Below, one piece after another: positions 1 through 11,958 of a DNA stretch of 64,000 nt. Origin of the DNA: Lithospermum erythrorhizon (Eukaryota; Streptophyta; Magnoliopsida; Boraginales; Boraginaceae); contig JADFUC010000844.1 of the NCBI GenBank assembly GCA_019722365.1, positions 1-64,000 of the forward strand, in the 5' to 3' direction. Both the position numbers and the translations under genes were made by a program. Numbering within the stretch: position 1 is the stretch's first letter; each line of letters begins with the position of its first letter. The notes beneath the pieces were generated by a model, which was given only the letters and a program-made list of their open reading frames with translations, made no database searches and was not told where the DNA came from.

Positions 1-2227
1 CTCGGTAATACTTCGTTCAGTTACGTATTGCTTCCTTAAATTTATGTCGCACACATTTTTATACTTTAACTTTCCTTGAAAATATCATAAATCTGAATTA
101 GATTTCACCGTTTCAGCCTGCGCCGATCATGTTACATAATTCACCACGATTTATCCGCTTTATACTTTGATTTTAAATAATAATCTAGTTCGTCTGGCCA
201 ATATTCTTGTTTCATCAATCAATAAACACTTATATATTCGATGCCGAGTTTCCATATCTTGGAAAGAATGGGTTCGTAACCGATTCGATACATTCCGTAC
301 TTTTGAGACAACTTAGTAGTTTTATCATGCTTATCTTCTGCCGAGGTTAAACTTTACATCTAAATCGGTAATTTATACCGAGAGTCTGCCGAATGGTATA
401 TGTTAATTTTTTCTTAAACCCGGTCTTCGTCCCTCGGGACTTCTTTACTTGTCGTTGCTCGAATTTCCAAACATAAAGGAGTCACACAAAAAATGTAAAG
501 CGATTTGTTCCGATGCGCTTCCATTCTTTTCTTTGTTGGTCCATTGTCAAGTGAACAATATTTTTGGATGATCATAAATCATGCAAAAAGAATCTACTGA
601 ACAATTATCATCTCTTGAACTTTTTTTTTAATGTAATACTTTTTAGTTACATTCGATTAACTTCAGTAGAGCACAAATCGGTTAAATTCTTTCATGCTTA
701 GATTCACAAGTAGACGATTCGAAATTTTAGGTGGTTTCGATTGATTCGTCGATTCAAATTTGATTTGTGGACACCACAGTTTTCGTTGTTGTCTATCTCC
801 CTCAATCAGATTTAAATTATCGTTTGATTTTTTTTGAGAAATTAAAAGCTTTTATCCATAAAATTATTAGTATTCTTATTCTAAAAAATATAAAATTTAT
901 ATAATTAGATTTGTCTTTTAAAATACTTTCACAATATTAACTTTTTTTAAAAAATTTAATAATATAATTAAAGAGTAATTAAAGATTAAAAATTTATACC
1001 GATATGAAATTCGATTAAAATGGATTAGGGTAATACAACGTTCTAAGAACGGTTGGACTCGGATAATCGGAATTTCGTCGAGATCGATCGATCGACGGAT
1101 TTTCGGATTAAAAAACGATGGACGGACGGTTTTTCTGGAAATATTTTGCATAAAGCGGGCGGATCAGGTTATCGATGCAGGCAGGGCCGGTTTTAAGCCG
1201 TCGGTCCATTCAATATTAATATTATTTTAAATAAAATTATATCTTGGCCCGAAATCGGCGCAAAAGCAGATTCACGCTGGGATTGGCGAGGCAGCGCCCG
1301 CGCGAAAAAACCCTGAAACCGTTGCCCCCCTGCTTGAATTCTTCAGCAGCCGCGGCTTATGCGTGTGAATCGGCGGGATCTTTGACTTGGTATAGAGTCT
1401 TGGCTTGCGGGCGCTTTCTTAATCAAGGCATTTTCCGTGTCCGATATGTCGAGTCAATGTAGGTTACATAAAATGCTTTGATTTTTGGTTGCCCGATGGC
1501 CAGTTTAAAGTAGCTGACAAATATATTAATTAGATGTTATCATTTACGGATCGTGTGAGGAGGCTGATATATGGAATCAGCAGTTCGTTTTTATGTATAT
1601 AATTATCTTTGTGATTAGGATTCACGATGTTAAGAAACTTTGGATGCGATCGCCATTATGTCAATCTGATTTTTGAATCACGGGTTAAGCATCACGAAAC
1701 AACTAACTGTAAAATGCTAACGGGGTTGTCGTGTTACGTTGTCGATCGGTAAAAATGTTGCAACTAATAAAAAAATGTTCGATAAAGGCGGTAGAAATCG
1801 GGTCGTCGGTCAAATAGGATTTCGGATAGCAGAGGCAGGATTTTTTCACTTCTGAAATATCAGAAATCGGGTTCGGATTTTTTTCTTTTTAATCAGATAA
1901 ATCAGGTCAGATCGCACTCGCGCGTGCTTTAGTGTATCCTTTTCCCTCCACAGTATTCGTATGGTACAATTAATGATACACAACAAGATGATAAAAGCAA
2001 ACCCAAAAAGCTTCGTCGACGACGGCTGTACGGATCTGGTCAGCGCCGTTTGACCATGCCCTACATAAATAATGACAAATCCAATCCCATTTTCGTCATT
2101 TCAATAACCCCATTCTATATATAAAATTTAATATATATCAATTGAAATAAATTACACGATTAATTTTTCCATAATATAAAAAATAACACCTAGAAAATCC
2201 TTAGAGTAAGGATTTCACATTTTCCAC
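1..2227. other. Intergenic, no gene recognised
   Basis: AT-rich intergenic DNA. Patches around 1040-1150 and 1780-1910 are rich in CGGAT/TCGGG words, a low-complexity style seen again at 24840-25440. The longest open frames (918-1151 minus, 1244-1462 plus) show no recognisable motif. No RNA gene is visible. Confidence 0.6.
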
Positions 2228-2236
2228 TATATATAT
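2228..2236 (+). promoter_or_regulatory. Probable TATA box of the F-box gene
   Basis: TATATATAT lies about 130 bp before the start codon. It is followed by a pyrimidine-rich leader (CCCCTCTCTTCACTCACTC at about 2264-2282), as is common in plant 5' UTRs. Confidence 0.45.
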
Positions 2237-2359
2237 CCATTTTTAACCCCCTCCTAATATGTTCCCCTCTCTTCACTCACTCTTTATCTCCATAATACAT
2301 TCTCACACACACATCAACATATATATACTCATATAGACATATAAACATAGGATTTGTGT

Positions 2360-2365
2360 ATGTAA
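2360..2365 (+). promoter_or_regulatory. Minimal start-stop upstream ORF (ATGTAA)
   Basis: An ATG followed at once by TAA sits one base before the main ATG at 2367. Start-stop AUGUAA elements are known to stall ribosomes, for example in the boron-responsive leader of Arabidopsis NIP5;1. This one lies in the predicted leader, but transcription through it is inferred, not shown. Confidence 0.5.
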
Positions 2366-2366
2366 T

Positions 2367-4452
2367 ATGAGGACAAGAAGAGGGTTATGTTATTATCCTA
2401 AAGTTATGAATAAAAGAAAAGGAGATTTTATTTCCGACCAAGTAGCGGCGAAGAAATGGAAACCGGCGGCGGAGTTCGCCGGAAACAACCCAAATTTCTT
2501 CGAAGCCTTGCCGGATGATTTGGTGGTGATGATTCTATGCAAGCTCAGCTCTTCAGCTTCATCTCCAGCAGATTTCATTAATGTTTTGTTAACGTATGTT
2601 TTCTGTCGGTTTAGATTGGTTTAATTTTTTTCGAGGTTTTCGTTTTTTTGTGTTAATTTTTTAAATATCATTTTTTAAGCCTTTTTTTAATAAAGTAAGT
2701 TAAAATGCCAAGAATACCATATTATTAAAAAAAATTGCATTTATACCATGACTCCTATCTAATTTTGGGATAAAAATATCTTCAAATGAATGGATATTAT
2801 ATAGATATTTGTTAGAAACTAGTTTGATATTGATTAGATATTAGGTTCTAAATATAGATGTTATCTAAATATTTATTAGATACGTAGTACTAAGGAATAA
2901 AAACAAAATTATGTCGGTGTATCTTAACTTGACCCAAAATAATATGGACTACAATTTTAATTAAAAGTTGTTAAAAACTCGAATTTTATTGACGAAGCTG
3001 GTATTCTTGCAATTTGACCTATAAAATAATGATTAATGTTTATGTTATGTTTTTTTAATGAAAATAATTATTAATGTTGATGTTTTTATTTTCAGATGTA
3101 AGAGATTTAAGGGATTAGGTATTTGTTCTATGGTGTTATCGAAAGCGTCAAAGAAAATGTTGTATGTTAGAGCGAAGAATTGGTCTGAATCTGCTCATCG
3201 TTTTCTTAAACTTTGCTCCGATTCCGGAAATCTTGAAGCTTGCTATACTCTCGGCATGGTATTTATATTATTTACTCGTTTTGTCCCAAAATGTTTGTCC
3301 AGTTTCCTCCTTTCATTGAAAAAATATGTTCATCAAATTATACTCACTTCAATCATGAAAGTTCGTTCAATTTCTAATTTATGATCGAGAATATTTACTC
3401 GAATATTTTTTATATGTTGTGCGCTATTTTGTGAAAAATGTATCCAAGCATAGTGTTTTATTCTCTTTCTTCTTAATATTAGTATAATTTTGATTCGAAT
3501 CGGAGTTTAATGGATAATTAATACACACTTTAATTTTATTAATTTTGATCATTTAAAAAAGAAATGAACTATCTATTAGGCATGGAGTGAGTAACATAAC
3601 AATATTAGATAAAATGAAAATTGTATGTATCCGCTAAAGTTATAAAGTTGTTAACTTGGTCATTAAAATTAACAATTTTTATGGACATTTTTATTTAACT
3701 TATAAACTTTTATTAATCAAAATGAATACTAATCAGAAGGATATGTATTTGTGTTACAGATACGATTTTACTGCTTGCAAAACAGAGGAAGTGGAGCATC
3801 CCTTATGGCGAAGGCGGCGATTGGTTCACACGCTCCGGCGTTATACTCGCTAGCGGTGATTCAGTTCAATGGCAGCGGAGGCTTGAAGACCGACAAGGAC
3901 CTCCGAGCTGGGGTTGCCCTTTGCGCTAGAGCCGCCTTCCTCGGCCACATTGATGCCCTCCGTGAGCTAGGCCATTGCCTCCAAGATGGATATGGTGTCA
4001 AGAAGAATTTCTCCGAGGGGCGGCGCTTCCTTGTCCAGGCCAATGCACGTGAGCTTGCGGCGGTTTTGGCTTCGAATCCGGAGGCATTAGCCACAGGGAA
4101 GTGGAGCACGTGGGAGCATCGACATAGGGACGTGTCTATCGTTGCTGCCGGGTGTTTATTGTATACGGACTTCGGTTGTAACATCCCGAGTCTTGAATGC
4201 CACCCGGCAAATCGGTTTTTGACCGAATGGTTCGATGAGGGACTCGAGCCGGGATTGAGGCAGTGTTCTCATGTGGGATGTGGGAGGCCCGAGACAAGAA
4301 AGCACGAGTTTAGGAGATGTTCCGTTTGTGGATCCGTTAATTATTGCTCGCGTGCTTGTCAGGCACTTGATTGGAAGATGAGGCACAAGGCGGAGTGTGT
4401 GGCGGTAGAGAGGTGGCTCCTCGGCGATAATGGTGTTGCCGCTGCAGAGTAG
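2367..4452 (+). CDS. F-box protein with Sel1-like repeats and MYND zinc finger (At1g67340-like)
   Basis: Three exons with GT-AG introns: 2367-2593, 3096-3258 and 3760-4452. They join in frame to about 360 residues. The F-box is near residues 47-90 (FFEALPDDLVVMILCKLSS), so the protein should be an SCF ubiquitin-ligase adaptor binding SKP1. The middle carries Sel1/HCP-type helical repeats (AALCARAAFLGHIDALRELG-like text, with GYGVKKNFSEG). The C-terminus is a MYND finger with ordered Cys/His: CSHVGCGRPE, CSVCGSVNYCSRACQALDW, HKAEC. MYND fingers bind proline-rich peptides in other families; the substrate here is unknown. The start at 2367 is preferred because MRTRRG-type N-termini recur in this family as I remember it; an in-frame ATG at 2406 is possible. 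The length is usual for the family. A start-stop uORF directly precedes the start codon. Confidence 0.93.
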
Positions 4453-7168
4453 CTGGGGGAGGCTGATGGGGAGCCAACGGGGAAACGTTGTGGTAGTGGC
4501 AGTTGAAGGTAAGGGGCTGTCAAGGTGGGTAATGTTTTGGGGAAAGTATTATCAAAGAAAATGAAAAATCACGGCCAGATTTTGGGTTTTAACTATAATT
4601 ATGCTTTTGTTATGGTCGTTTCATAACGAAGATGGGTATATTTGCAAACAATCAAGTACTTAGTTGGATATCTTTTCTTTTTTATCCTTGTTTGTACAAA
4701 TGCTTAATTTCGGCTCCCTTTAATGAATATCAAAAGCAAACTTTGAGCTAATTTGGCAGGTATTATTACTGCCAATTAGGAAGAAAATAATTGCAAATAC
4801 GTCTATGAATCCTATGATGATGTTTAGTTTCGACTTAAAATAAAAAATAAAATTGTAAAGGTTCTAAAATCAGGAAATCAAATTTTTTTTTTTATATTTA
4901 GCGATGATATTATTTTAAATATAAAGTATTATAATTTATGAAAGTATTACAAATTTAAGATTTTTGCTAATAATTATTATAGTTAGAGAATAATGTTGAG
5001 TAATATATAGTTGAAGAGAACAATTATAAATTATTATAATTAAAAAAGAGAAATATATATCTCTATTGAAATTAAATTCAGAACTTTTTCTTAGTGAAGG
5101 ATTAAGTAAAATCAAAATCTTAATTCTTCAACAAATGATCACGATTCTTCATTTGGTGGAGCTTTTCCCAAACCCGAGATTTGACATTATTATAGGAACA
5201 ACTCATGTGAATGTGGGACATTTAAATTTCAAATGGACCACTAGTACTTTCGAATTTTTCTTTTTGGATAAATTGATTTTTTTTATTTTTTGTATTGGAG
5301 TTTTTGTAGGAGGTAGAGGAGTATTAGGTGATGCGATTGGTATGAATACCCATACATTAATGACCGAGAACTTTGCCTTTAACTTTAGGGCAAAGATTTA
5401 CGGAGTATATGAGAAAAGTCATCCAAAAATTATGTATCACCAAATGAAATTTAATGTGTGAAGTACTCGTATCGTTTGTCTCCTACTCATACGAATTCAT
5501 TTCTTAATTGGCATACCATGTTATTTGTTCTAGAATAATATTTCCTTTCTTTAAAAAAAAATTGACCATTATTATCGCAATGACGACAATTCGAGCCTTA
5601 TCGTTTCGATAAATATTCTATGACTACTAACTGATTGTATATACTTGTCGTCTTAATTTAAAAAAATTATTTGAAATTATTTACTCCAGTAATATTTTTT
5701 ATTTTCAATATAAATTTTGACATATATTCCTATATAGAATGAATGAATGAACGAACTCGGTAAACAACCAAAAGAGCATCTAATAATGATAGAAGTGCAC
5801 TTATTCTAAGTTTTATCATCATATTGAGTGAATACTTTTTCAGTTTATTTCCCCACATCCTAAAATTGGTATCCAAAACTTAGGCAAACAAATTAAACAG
5901 ATGGTCCAAGAAAATGACCAATTTAATTTGAAGCCATTCTTGTTGGTTACGTTGGAACCACAACTAAATGTGGTTGAAGATGTGTTGACAGCACTAAACA
6001 ATGTGCAACAGCAGATGGATGCTCCATTGCTAACAAATTTAGAGGTGTACTCTTTTGTGGAAGAATCAAATCTTTCAATCTTGATGGGTTGAGATTTGTT
6101 CTATTTTTCCAAACAGTAGTATACAATTGTTAAAAAACTCTCTCAATGGATGATGATGCGTATATGTATCTACTACTATTAATATTGGTAGCTACTTGCT
6201 TTAATTTGCCTATGGCGTCAGAAGCTGTTACCAACAATGAAAGGTCGCCAGATATTGGAAGTAATTTGAGTGACTCATTTTGTTACATTTGCTAATTCTA
6301 TGATTGTTAAAATCTATTTTGAAACAATGATCGATCCGACAATTTACAGTCGACCAGTTTTTTTGTGCTAAAATCACAGAACGGGTATTTTTTGTCTGTT
6401 GTTTTTCAATTGAATTTGCTATACACTTCTGTGATACAACTACTCATTTATATCAATACTTCTACACATGTAAGCTACCATATATAATCACCTAATTCAC
6501 CTTCAATTTCTCTTTACTAAACAATAGTTAAGTCCATCATCGAAGATAACAATAAATTCCATTATCGGTGATATCGGCAAATCTCAACACCATATCTCAT
6601 TCCCAGTAGTAGCCTTGCATGTTCGAATCTAAGCTGTTAGAAGATTCATTTGGGTTCTCAAAACATAATTTGTTTTACAAATTGGTAAGTTCCTCATCTT
6701 AACCTAGGTAATAATGATTATGATTAAAATAGTTAATTACTTTGTTCTTTATAACGATTCCTAATTTCATTATTTATTAATGTTGTATATCGAGTAATTA
6801 TATAACAAAAGATTCATTAGATTGTTGAAAGCGGATTTAGATTCCTTGTAAATCCAGCTGTTGATTATTATAGATAAATGATGTAAGATATACCGATTGC
6901 TTGTTTATTTTAGTTGTATTTTACATGAGTAGTTCTAAATTTGATTAATAGTTCTGTAAGTTGATTTTGTTTGCTTTTGATTTATTTGAAAATTTCGATC
7001 TTTGACATGTTTCGTTTTTTCAGAGCTGGAATTAGATTTTCTACTAACTTATTAGGTTCGTCTAGAGTGCTCAAATGGTATAGTTGATTTGTTCAGTTCA
7101 TTGCACTCGAACTTTTTACTAACTTAATTTAGTAATTTTTCCAAAAACATCATATCATAAAATAAGGT
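4453..7168. other. Intergenic with weak orphan ORFs
   Basis: AT-rich. Probable 3' UTR of the F-box gene to about 4700. Open frames at 5066-5461 and 5901-6092 (plus) have fairly protein-like composition, the second with TALNNVQQQMDAPLLTNLE. I cannot link either to a family, and no convincing splice chain joins them. They may be fragments of a decayed gene. Confidence 0.4.
7071..7093 (+). repeat. tRNA A-box-like fragment, left copy
   Basis: A 23-bp sequence (TCAAATGGTATAGTTGATTT plus GTT) identical to 12280-12302. With the preceding GTGC it resembles a tRNA/SINE A box. A weak match recurs near 26274. The nearby GCACTCGAAC is a poor B-box candidate. Confidence 0.4.
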
Positions 7169-7468
7169 TGAGTGCTTTGTGATTGTAAGGCTGTCTGTCA
7201 TGCAGCCTGGCAGCTTAGTGATAATGGCAGTAAATTGCGGAAAATAAGCGACAGCGCGAATTTATCTGATTACTCGCCGATGTGGAAAGATGCGTCTTTT
7301 ACATTCTTTGTGCCAATCATTAAGCCACGGCTTGGGAAGATTGTTCTGATGCACTGTCAATTGGAAACGGCTGATTGAGTAATCTTGTGGCTAGTATTAC
7401 CGATATAGCCCTCAGCGATATTGATGATGATAATTCGGTAATATTGATGATAATTCAATAATATTACA
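7169..7468. repeat. Left LTR-like repeat of the ancient element
   Basis: It aligns with 11673-11958 with many substitutions and small gaps. The best-preserved block is TAGTATTACCGATAT followed by GATATTGATGATGAT. It ends near AATATTACAGAAG, against AATATTATAGAAG in the right copy. Confidence 0.55.
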
Positions 7469-10400
7469 GAAGTTCAGCAGCTATCGAGTGCGTTTTTCGC
7501 CCGCGAAGTAGGTGGCCTTGCCGTCGTGACTATCTTTCGCGATGGGTCATGGCTGACAATCACTCTAGAAGACCAACGAGGCGTCATGCTTGACCTCAAT
7601 GCGTGACCCAGCCAGCTTCAGCGATAAATTCGCGACGATGAAAATTCTTCGTCGTTCAAATGATAAAACTGACGTTTTCGTATCACCCGACTTCAAGCCT
7701 TATTTGATACTGGCAATGACCAGCCCAGGTTTATTCGAAGGTTAGCTGAGTTGAGCCTTGTGCCCAGGGTCCTCGCGACCATGGCCAATGGCAATATTAA
7801 ATTTGGATTTTGATAGAATGTACCGAGCAGGCTTCCAATTCAATCTGAGGCAGAAGTAGCAAATAGTCTACTCGATCGCATATCGCTTTGAATTACAGCA
7901 TGAAATACGGGATTTTTAGATGGAGATAATGGCTAAATTGTCAGCGATTACAATGTATTACTTCTGTCTTTCGAGATTCGACTCTTTCGAGAAAAGTTTG
8001 CAACCGTATAAATGCATCCCATGGCTTATTGTGTAATGTCTTTTCGAACTTCATGACTTGGCAGTACTCATAAGGTTCTGATTTAGATCTCCGACCCCAA
8101 TAAGCATTGCCTCCAACATTGAACACATAACTTAGCTAGTAGATTTTCTACTATCGATACTCCTTGGCAGATTGTCGGCATCTACGTATCTCAATGCATG
8201 CTCGGATTTTTCGGAAACCATAAGCCCCAGCTTTTGACACTACCGTTGAATTGTTTAAAATCCAGCTTTTCTGACTTCGTGTTCTGCCACTTTTGGGTTA
8301 GATATATCTAACAACTCAGTACGGATGTGCGATGCTCAGTCCCAGTGCGGCGCGTTCAGCAATACATAAGACTCACACTCTTTGCGTAAGCATGGAGTCA
8401 TGTCAATATATGCTAAATCATCCTCGGTCTCGGGTGATTGTTCCTGAGAGATAATTGAAAATGGCGGTATCGGAGGTACTTACCGGTTTGCATCCGCGTG
8501 TTGAGAACCCGACGATCGCTTCTTGAGGTATTAACCGCGTGTGTCTGAGAGAATCACAGATCTAGATTATTAAATCCCAGGAATTTCTTTTTATGTTTCG
8601 TCTTTTCGTTGCAAATTCAACGATAACTCTTTTTTAAAGCATGTTTGCTCTTGTGCAATCGGCTCAGCTATCAGCGTATCGTAAAGAGGTAGAATAGCAT
8701 AGTCTTTTTTGAACCTCCTCGTACTTGACGTTGATCGATGCAGCTTCGAACCCCAACGTAAAATTATCAAAGGTTATGTTCTGACTACCTTGAAGAACTT
8801 TGTTTCGAGCCATCTGACTCTTCCGAGAGTTTGCAAACCAAATATTCAGCACCGCTTTAACCTCCCGAAACCTGAGGTTTAGCCATCGAATATTTCTTAA
8901 ATCCAGTCACCATTTAAAAATCACAGGTTTTTAAATATTGAGAGTCTAGGTGTCGCCATTGCAGTCAAAGTGGATTACGATTGTCTGGCTAAGAGCATTT
9001 CTGGTGAAGGCTCAAGCTAAATGGTGTCGTTCCCTTACGGTGAAATCCTTTGACAACAATCGAGGCGCCTTTTCACTACTTAATCACTGTTATTGATTCG
9101 ATAGACCCGTTTGTTACGCAATATTCTTTTTTGGCTATTCGGCGGTTTAACGACTCCCATTATCATATTTGTCGTGATTGCCATTCTCCTCTTCATTCTT
9201 GCTCCCGCTTGTCATTATTGCGTTGTCTTCCCTTTAACTGCATGCATGCTAACAAAATTTCGCCTTTTCGGGTTAACAATAAGAAGTTAGCGGATGGAGA
9301 ATACCTTTGAGTTGAATTACCAACTTGTTCTTCCCCGATTTTCTAGGACACGGTGTTTTTACATGCTGCGCCATAAGTATCGAAGTGTTTTTCTAAATCT
9401 GCCTCTTCTTTGCTCAGTCGCGGAAGCCCCTCTCACGCCAAGGAGGTGGCGTAATAAACAAAGGATCTTGGGGTTTACTTTGCAGGTAGAGGCGTGATAC
9501 AAGTTATCTTAAATTTGGAAAGCAAGGCATATTTTCCTCGGAGTTGCAAGCGTGACTTTTATATACTGCTTAACTGCCATCAGCCTTTTAATACATCTTT
9601 GCTTATAAACGCCTCTTTACGTTAAAAGATCACATCCTTACTACGTATGTTCTTCCGGTTCTTCAAATCATAGAACCGATATCCCATCTCGGCGTCCTTG
9701 GCAACGATAAAATAACAAATACTTAGATTTTGCATGAAACACTTACAGCGTTTGTTTGCATACATGAACATAAAATTTAAACAAGCAAAATGCTGCCGGG
9801 GAAAGACAAGTTTACGCTTAGGAGGAATTTTAAACTACAGGGCTGAGGGTCTGATGTCAGAAGGTTGCGGTATTGATTGCGTCGGGCCGAGCGTGCGAGG
9901 TAATCCAGAATGTAACCTCGTACTCAGAAACAGATTCATTTAGCGTTAATTTAAGTCTCTCGACTACTCCGTTACGTTGGGGTGTTCCCGGAATAGTGCC
10001 TGCGTTGCGATCCCGTTCTCGGTAGCGTGTTGTTTGAAATCACTATATAGGTATATTCTCCCCTGATGTCGATCTCGAACACTTAAAAGCTTCGGCCAGG
10101 TGATTCTTGCTTAATGAGCACTACAGGTGCTTAAAGAAACAATAGCTTGATTTGTGTTTCGTAAAATTAAGCCAGACAACCTGGATTGCGTCATAGTTGC
10201 GTAAATGATAGAAGGTTACATAATATAATGAGCACTCCTTGAAGCCATAGAGTGCGAGGTCCAATACATGCAATGTGAACTAACTTTCCCCAGCTATCAG
10301 ACTTAGGCTTGACCCGACTTTAACAAAATACGACCTTAGCACAACAAAGCGTACGGCTCTCGCGAGATATGATGATCAGCATCACCCCGATTCGAATTAT

Positions 10401-11672
10401 TAGATTGTTTTGAGACTACTTGATTTAAATACATTTACCACAAATGACCCGACCGATTATTACTTGTGACTTTGTCTTCTGAAAACCTCCAGCCCGGCGG
10501 CTATCATCTTTAAGAACCTCCGATTGGAGTACAGCGTACCCATGCCCGACAGCTACGGTCGTTGCTCGCGTGCTCTTTCCGATTTACCGCATCCCGCAGC
10601 GTTGTTAGATACTTAATCAGAATTTGAAATCGAGCTTTTCTGAGGCTTTGGTACGTCATCTCGGCTTTTGTCGATTTCCATGTAGAACCGTTTGGCCCAC
10701 GACTGACTAACATCTCCCGTACCATGATATTCAAATGGTTCACACCGAAATGCGACCAAGATGAACCGTCCGTAATCTCCGGCTTCTCTAATTCGCACAT
10801 TTATATCAGCTGGGTGTTATATGAAGCGATGCACGAGAATCAAAATCCAAGAATTAATAGAGACAATCGGTAGCGAGAGTAGTGCGTCGGTAGTCGCTTG
10901 ACAACATTGGCGTCATTTATGTTGTTGTCCCGCGACCTCCGAAGCTTTGCGATGCTTACCGTAGCGACTGTCTTTGCGCTGACGGCGCTCCAGTCGTCCT
11001 CAGTTTGTTTTACTCTGCACCGACTTTGACCTCATTTATTCTTGTTTCCTCTGTCAGGATTCTCTTTCTCGTTTAATCTGAGAACTTCTTCTCAGTATCG
11101 ATGCTGGCTTGAGACAAGCGAGCGTTCGCCTTTATTACCTTAAGCTCGAGCTTATCATTACAGAGTTACTAACTACGATACAAACCGAACCACAACTATT
11201 TGGCAGATGCCCGACAATATCAATGCACATGCTTCATCGTGAGAGAAATTCACGAAGCAGTAGATAATTGGTTTATATTGTGTAGTCATTAAGGTGCCTT
11301 GTTATGGGAGTATTTTCGGCATCTCAAGTGAAATAAATACAAGTAATCGTCTTTTATTGTTAGTTTGATGGGCACCTCATGCTTAGATTAAATCATCGGA
11401 CAACACATTTGTGAGTCTCTTGTGACGTTAGCGACCACGTTTACGGTCCAAGCGTGGTGCGATCATGGCACCAAGGAAGCACTTGTTTGTCTGGCTTCTT
11501 TCGTTCTTCATAGGTCAGTGTACCAAGAACACATCGTACAATGGGCACGTTGAACTTTACATGTACAAAATAATCGCCATTACCGTGTACGTCACGTCAC
11601 ATCAGTCAAACCTGCCTGGCGTGTGGCCGTATTTTCATGCGGCGGTGGATCTCGGTTGATCGAGAACCTAAG

Positions 11673-11958
11673 TGATACGATTGTTTGTGATTATAGATTG
11701 TCAATCGGCCGGCACTGTGGCTTGATGATGCTTGACATAAGTAAGTGCGGAAAAACGGCCTTTCAGGTTGCTCACGGTTCCCCTCGATAGCAGAGGAATG
11801 CGTCGCATTCTTCTTTGCAATCCATTAAAAAGCCAGCCCAGGAAGATTGTTGATTACGCATGTCAGTATATTATTTCAGTTGAGTAATATTTTATAAGCT
11901 TAGTATTACCGATATGAAGCCTCGCTGATATTATTGATGATGATTGATAATATTATAG
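11673..11958. repeat. Right LTR-like repeat of the ancient element
   Basis: The partner of 7169-7468. It begins TGATACGATTGTTTGTGATT, against TGAGTGCTTTGTGATT on the left, and carries the same TAGTATTACCGATAT block. Confidence 0.55.

Larger units (their letters stand above)
7169..11958. mobile_element. Ancient LTR-flanked element, highly degraded
   Basis: Two diverged direct repeats of about 290-300 bp (7169-7468 and 11673-11958) bracket about 4.2 kb whose composition is less AT-rich than its surroundings. Both repeats share blocks in the same order: TTTGTGATT, a TGCGGAAAA block, a GGAAGATTGTT block, TAGTATTACCGATAT, and a GATATTGATGATGAT-like stretch. Each begins with TG in the alignment. 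The interior has no intact reading frame and I could not recognise RT, integrase or gag with confidence, so orientation is left open. The divergence implies an old insertion. Confidence 0.55.

Noticed and set aside
9960..10800. Copia integrase or gag in the 7-12 kb element
   Set aside because: A few words looked copia-like on the minus strand, but no motif set could be read in order. I left the element unclassified.
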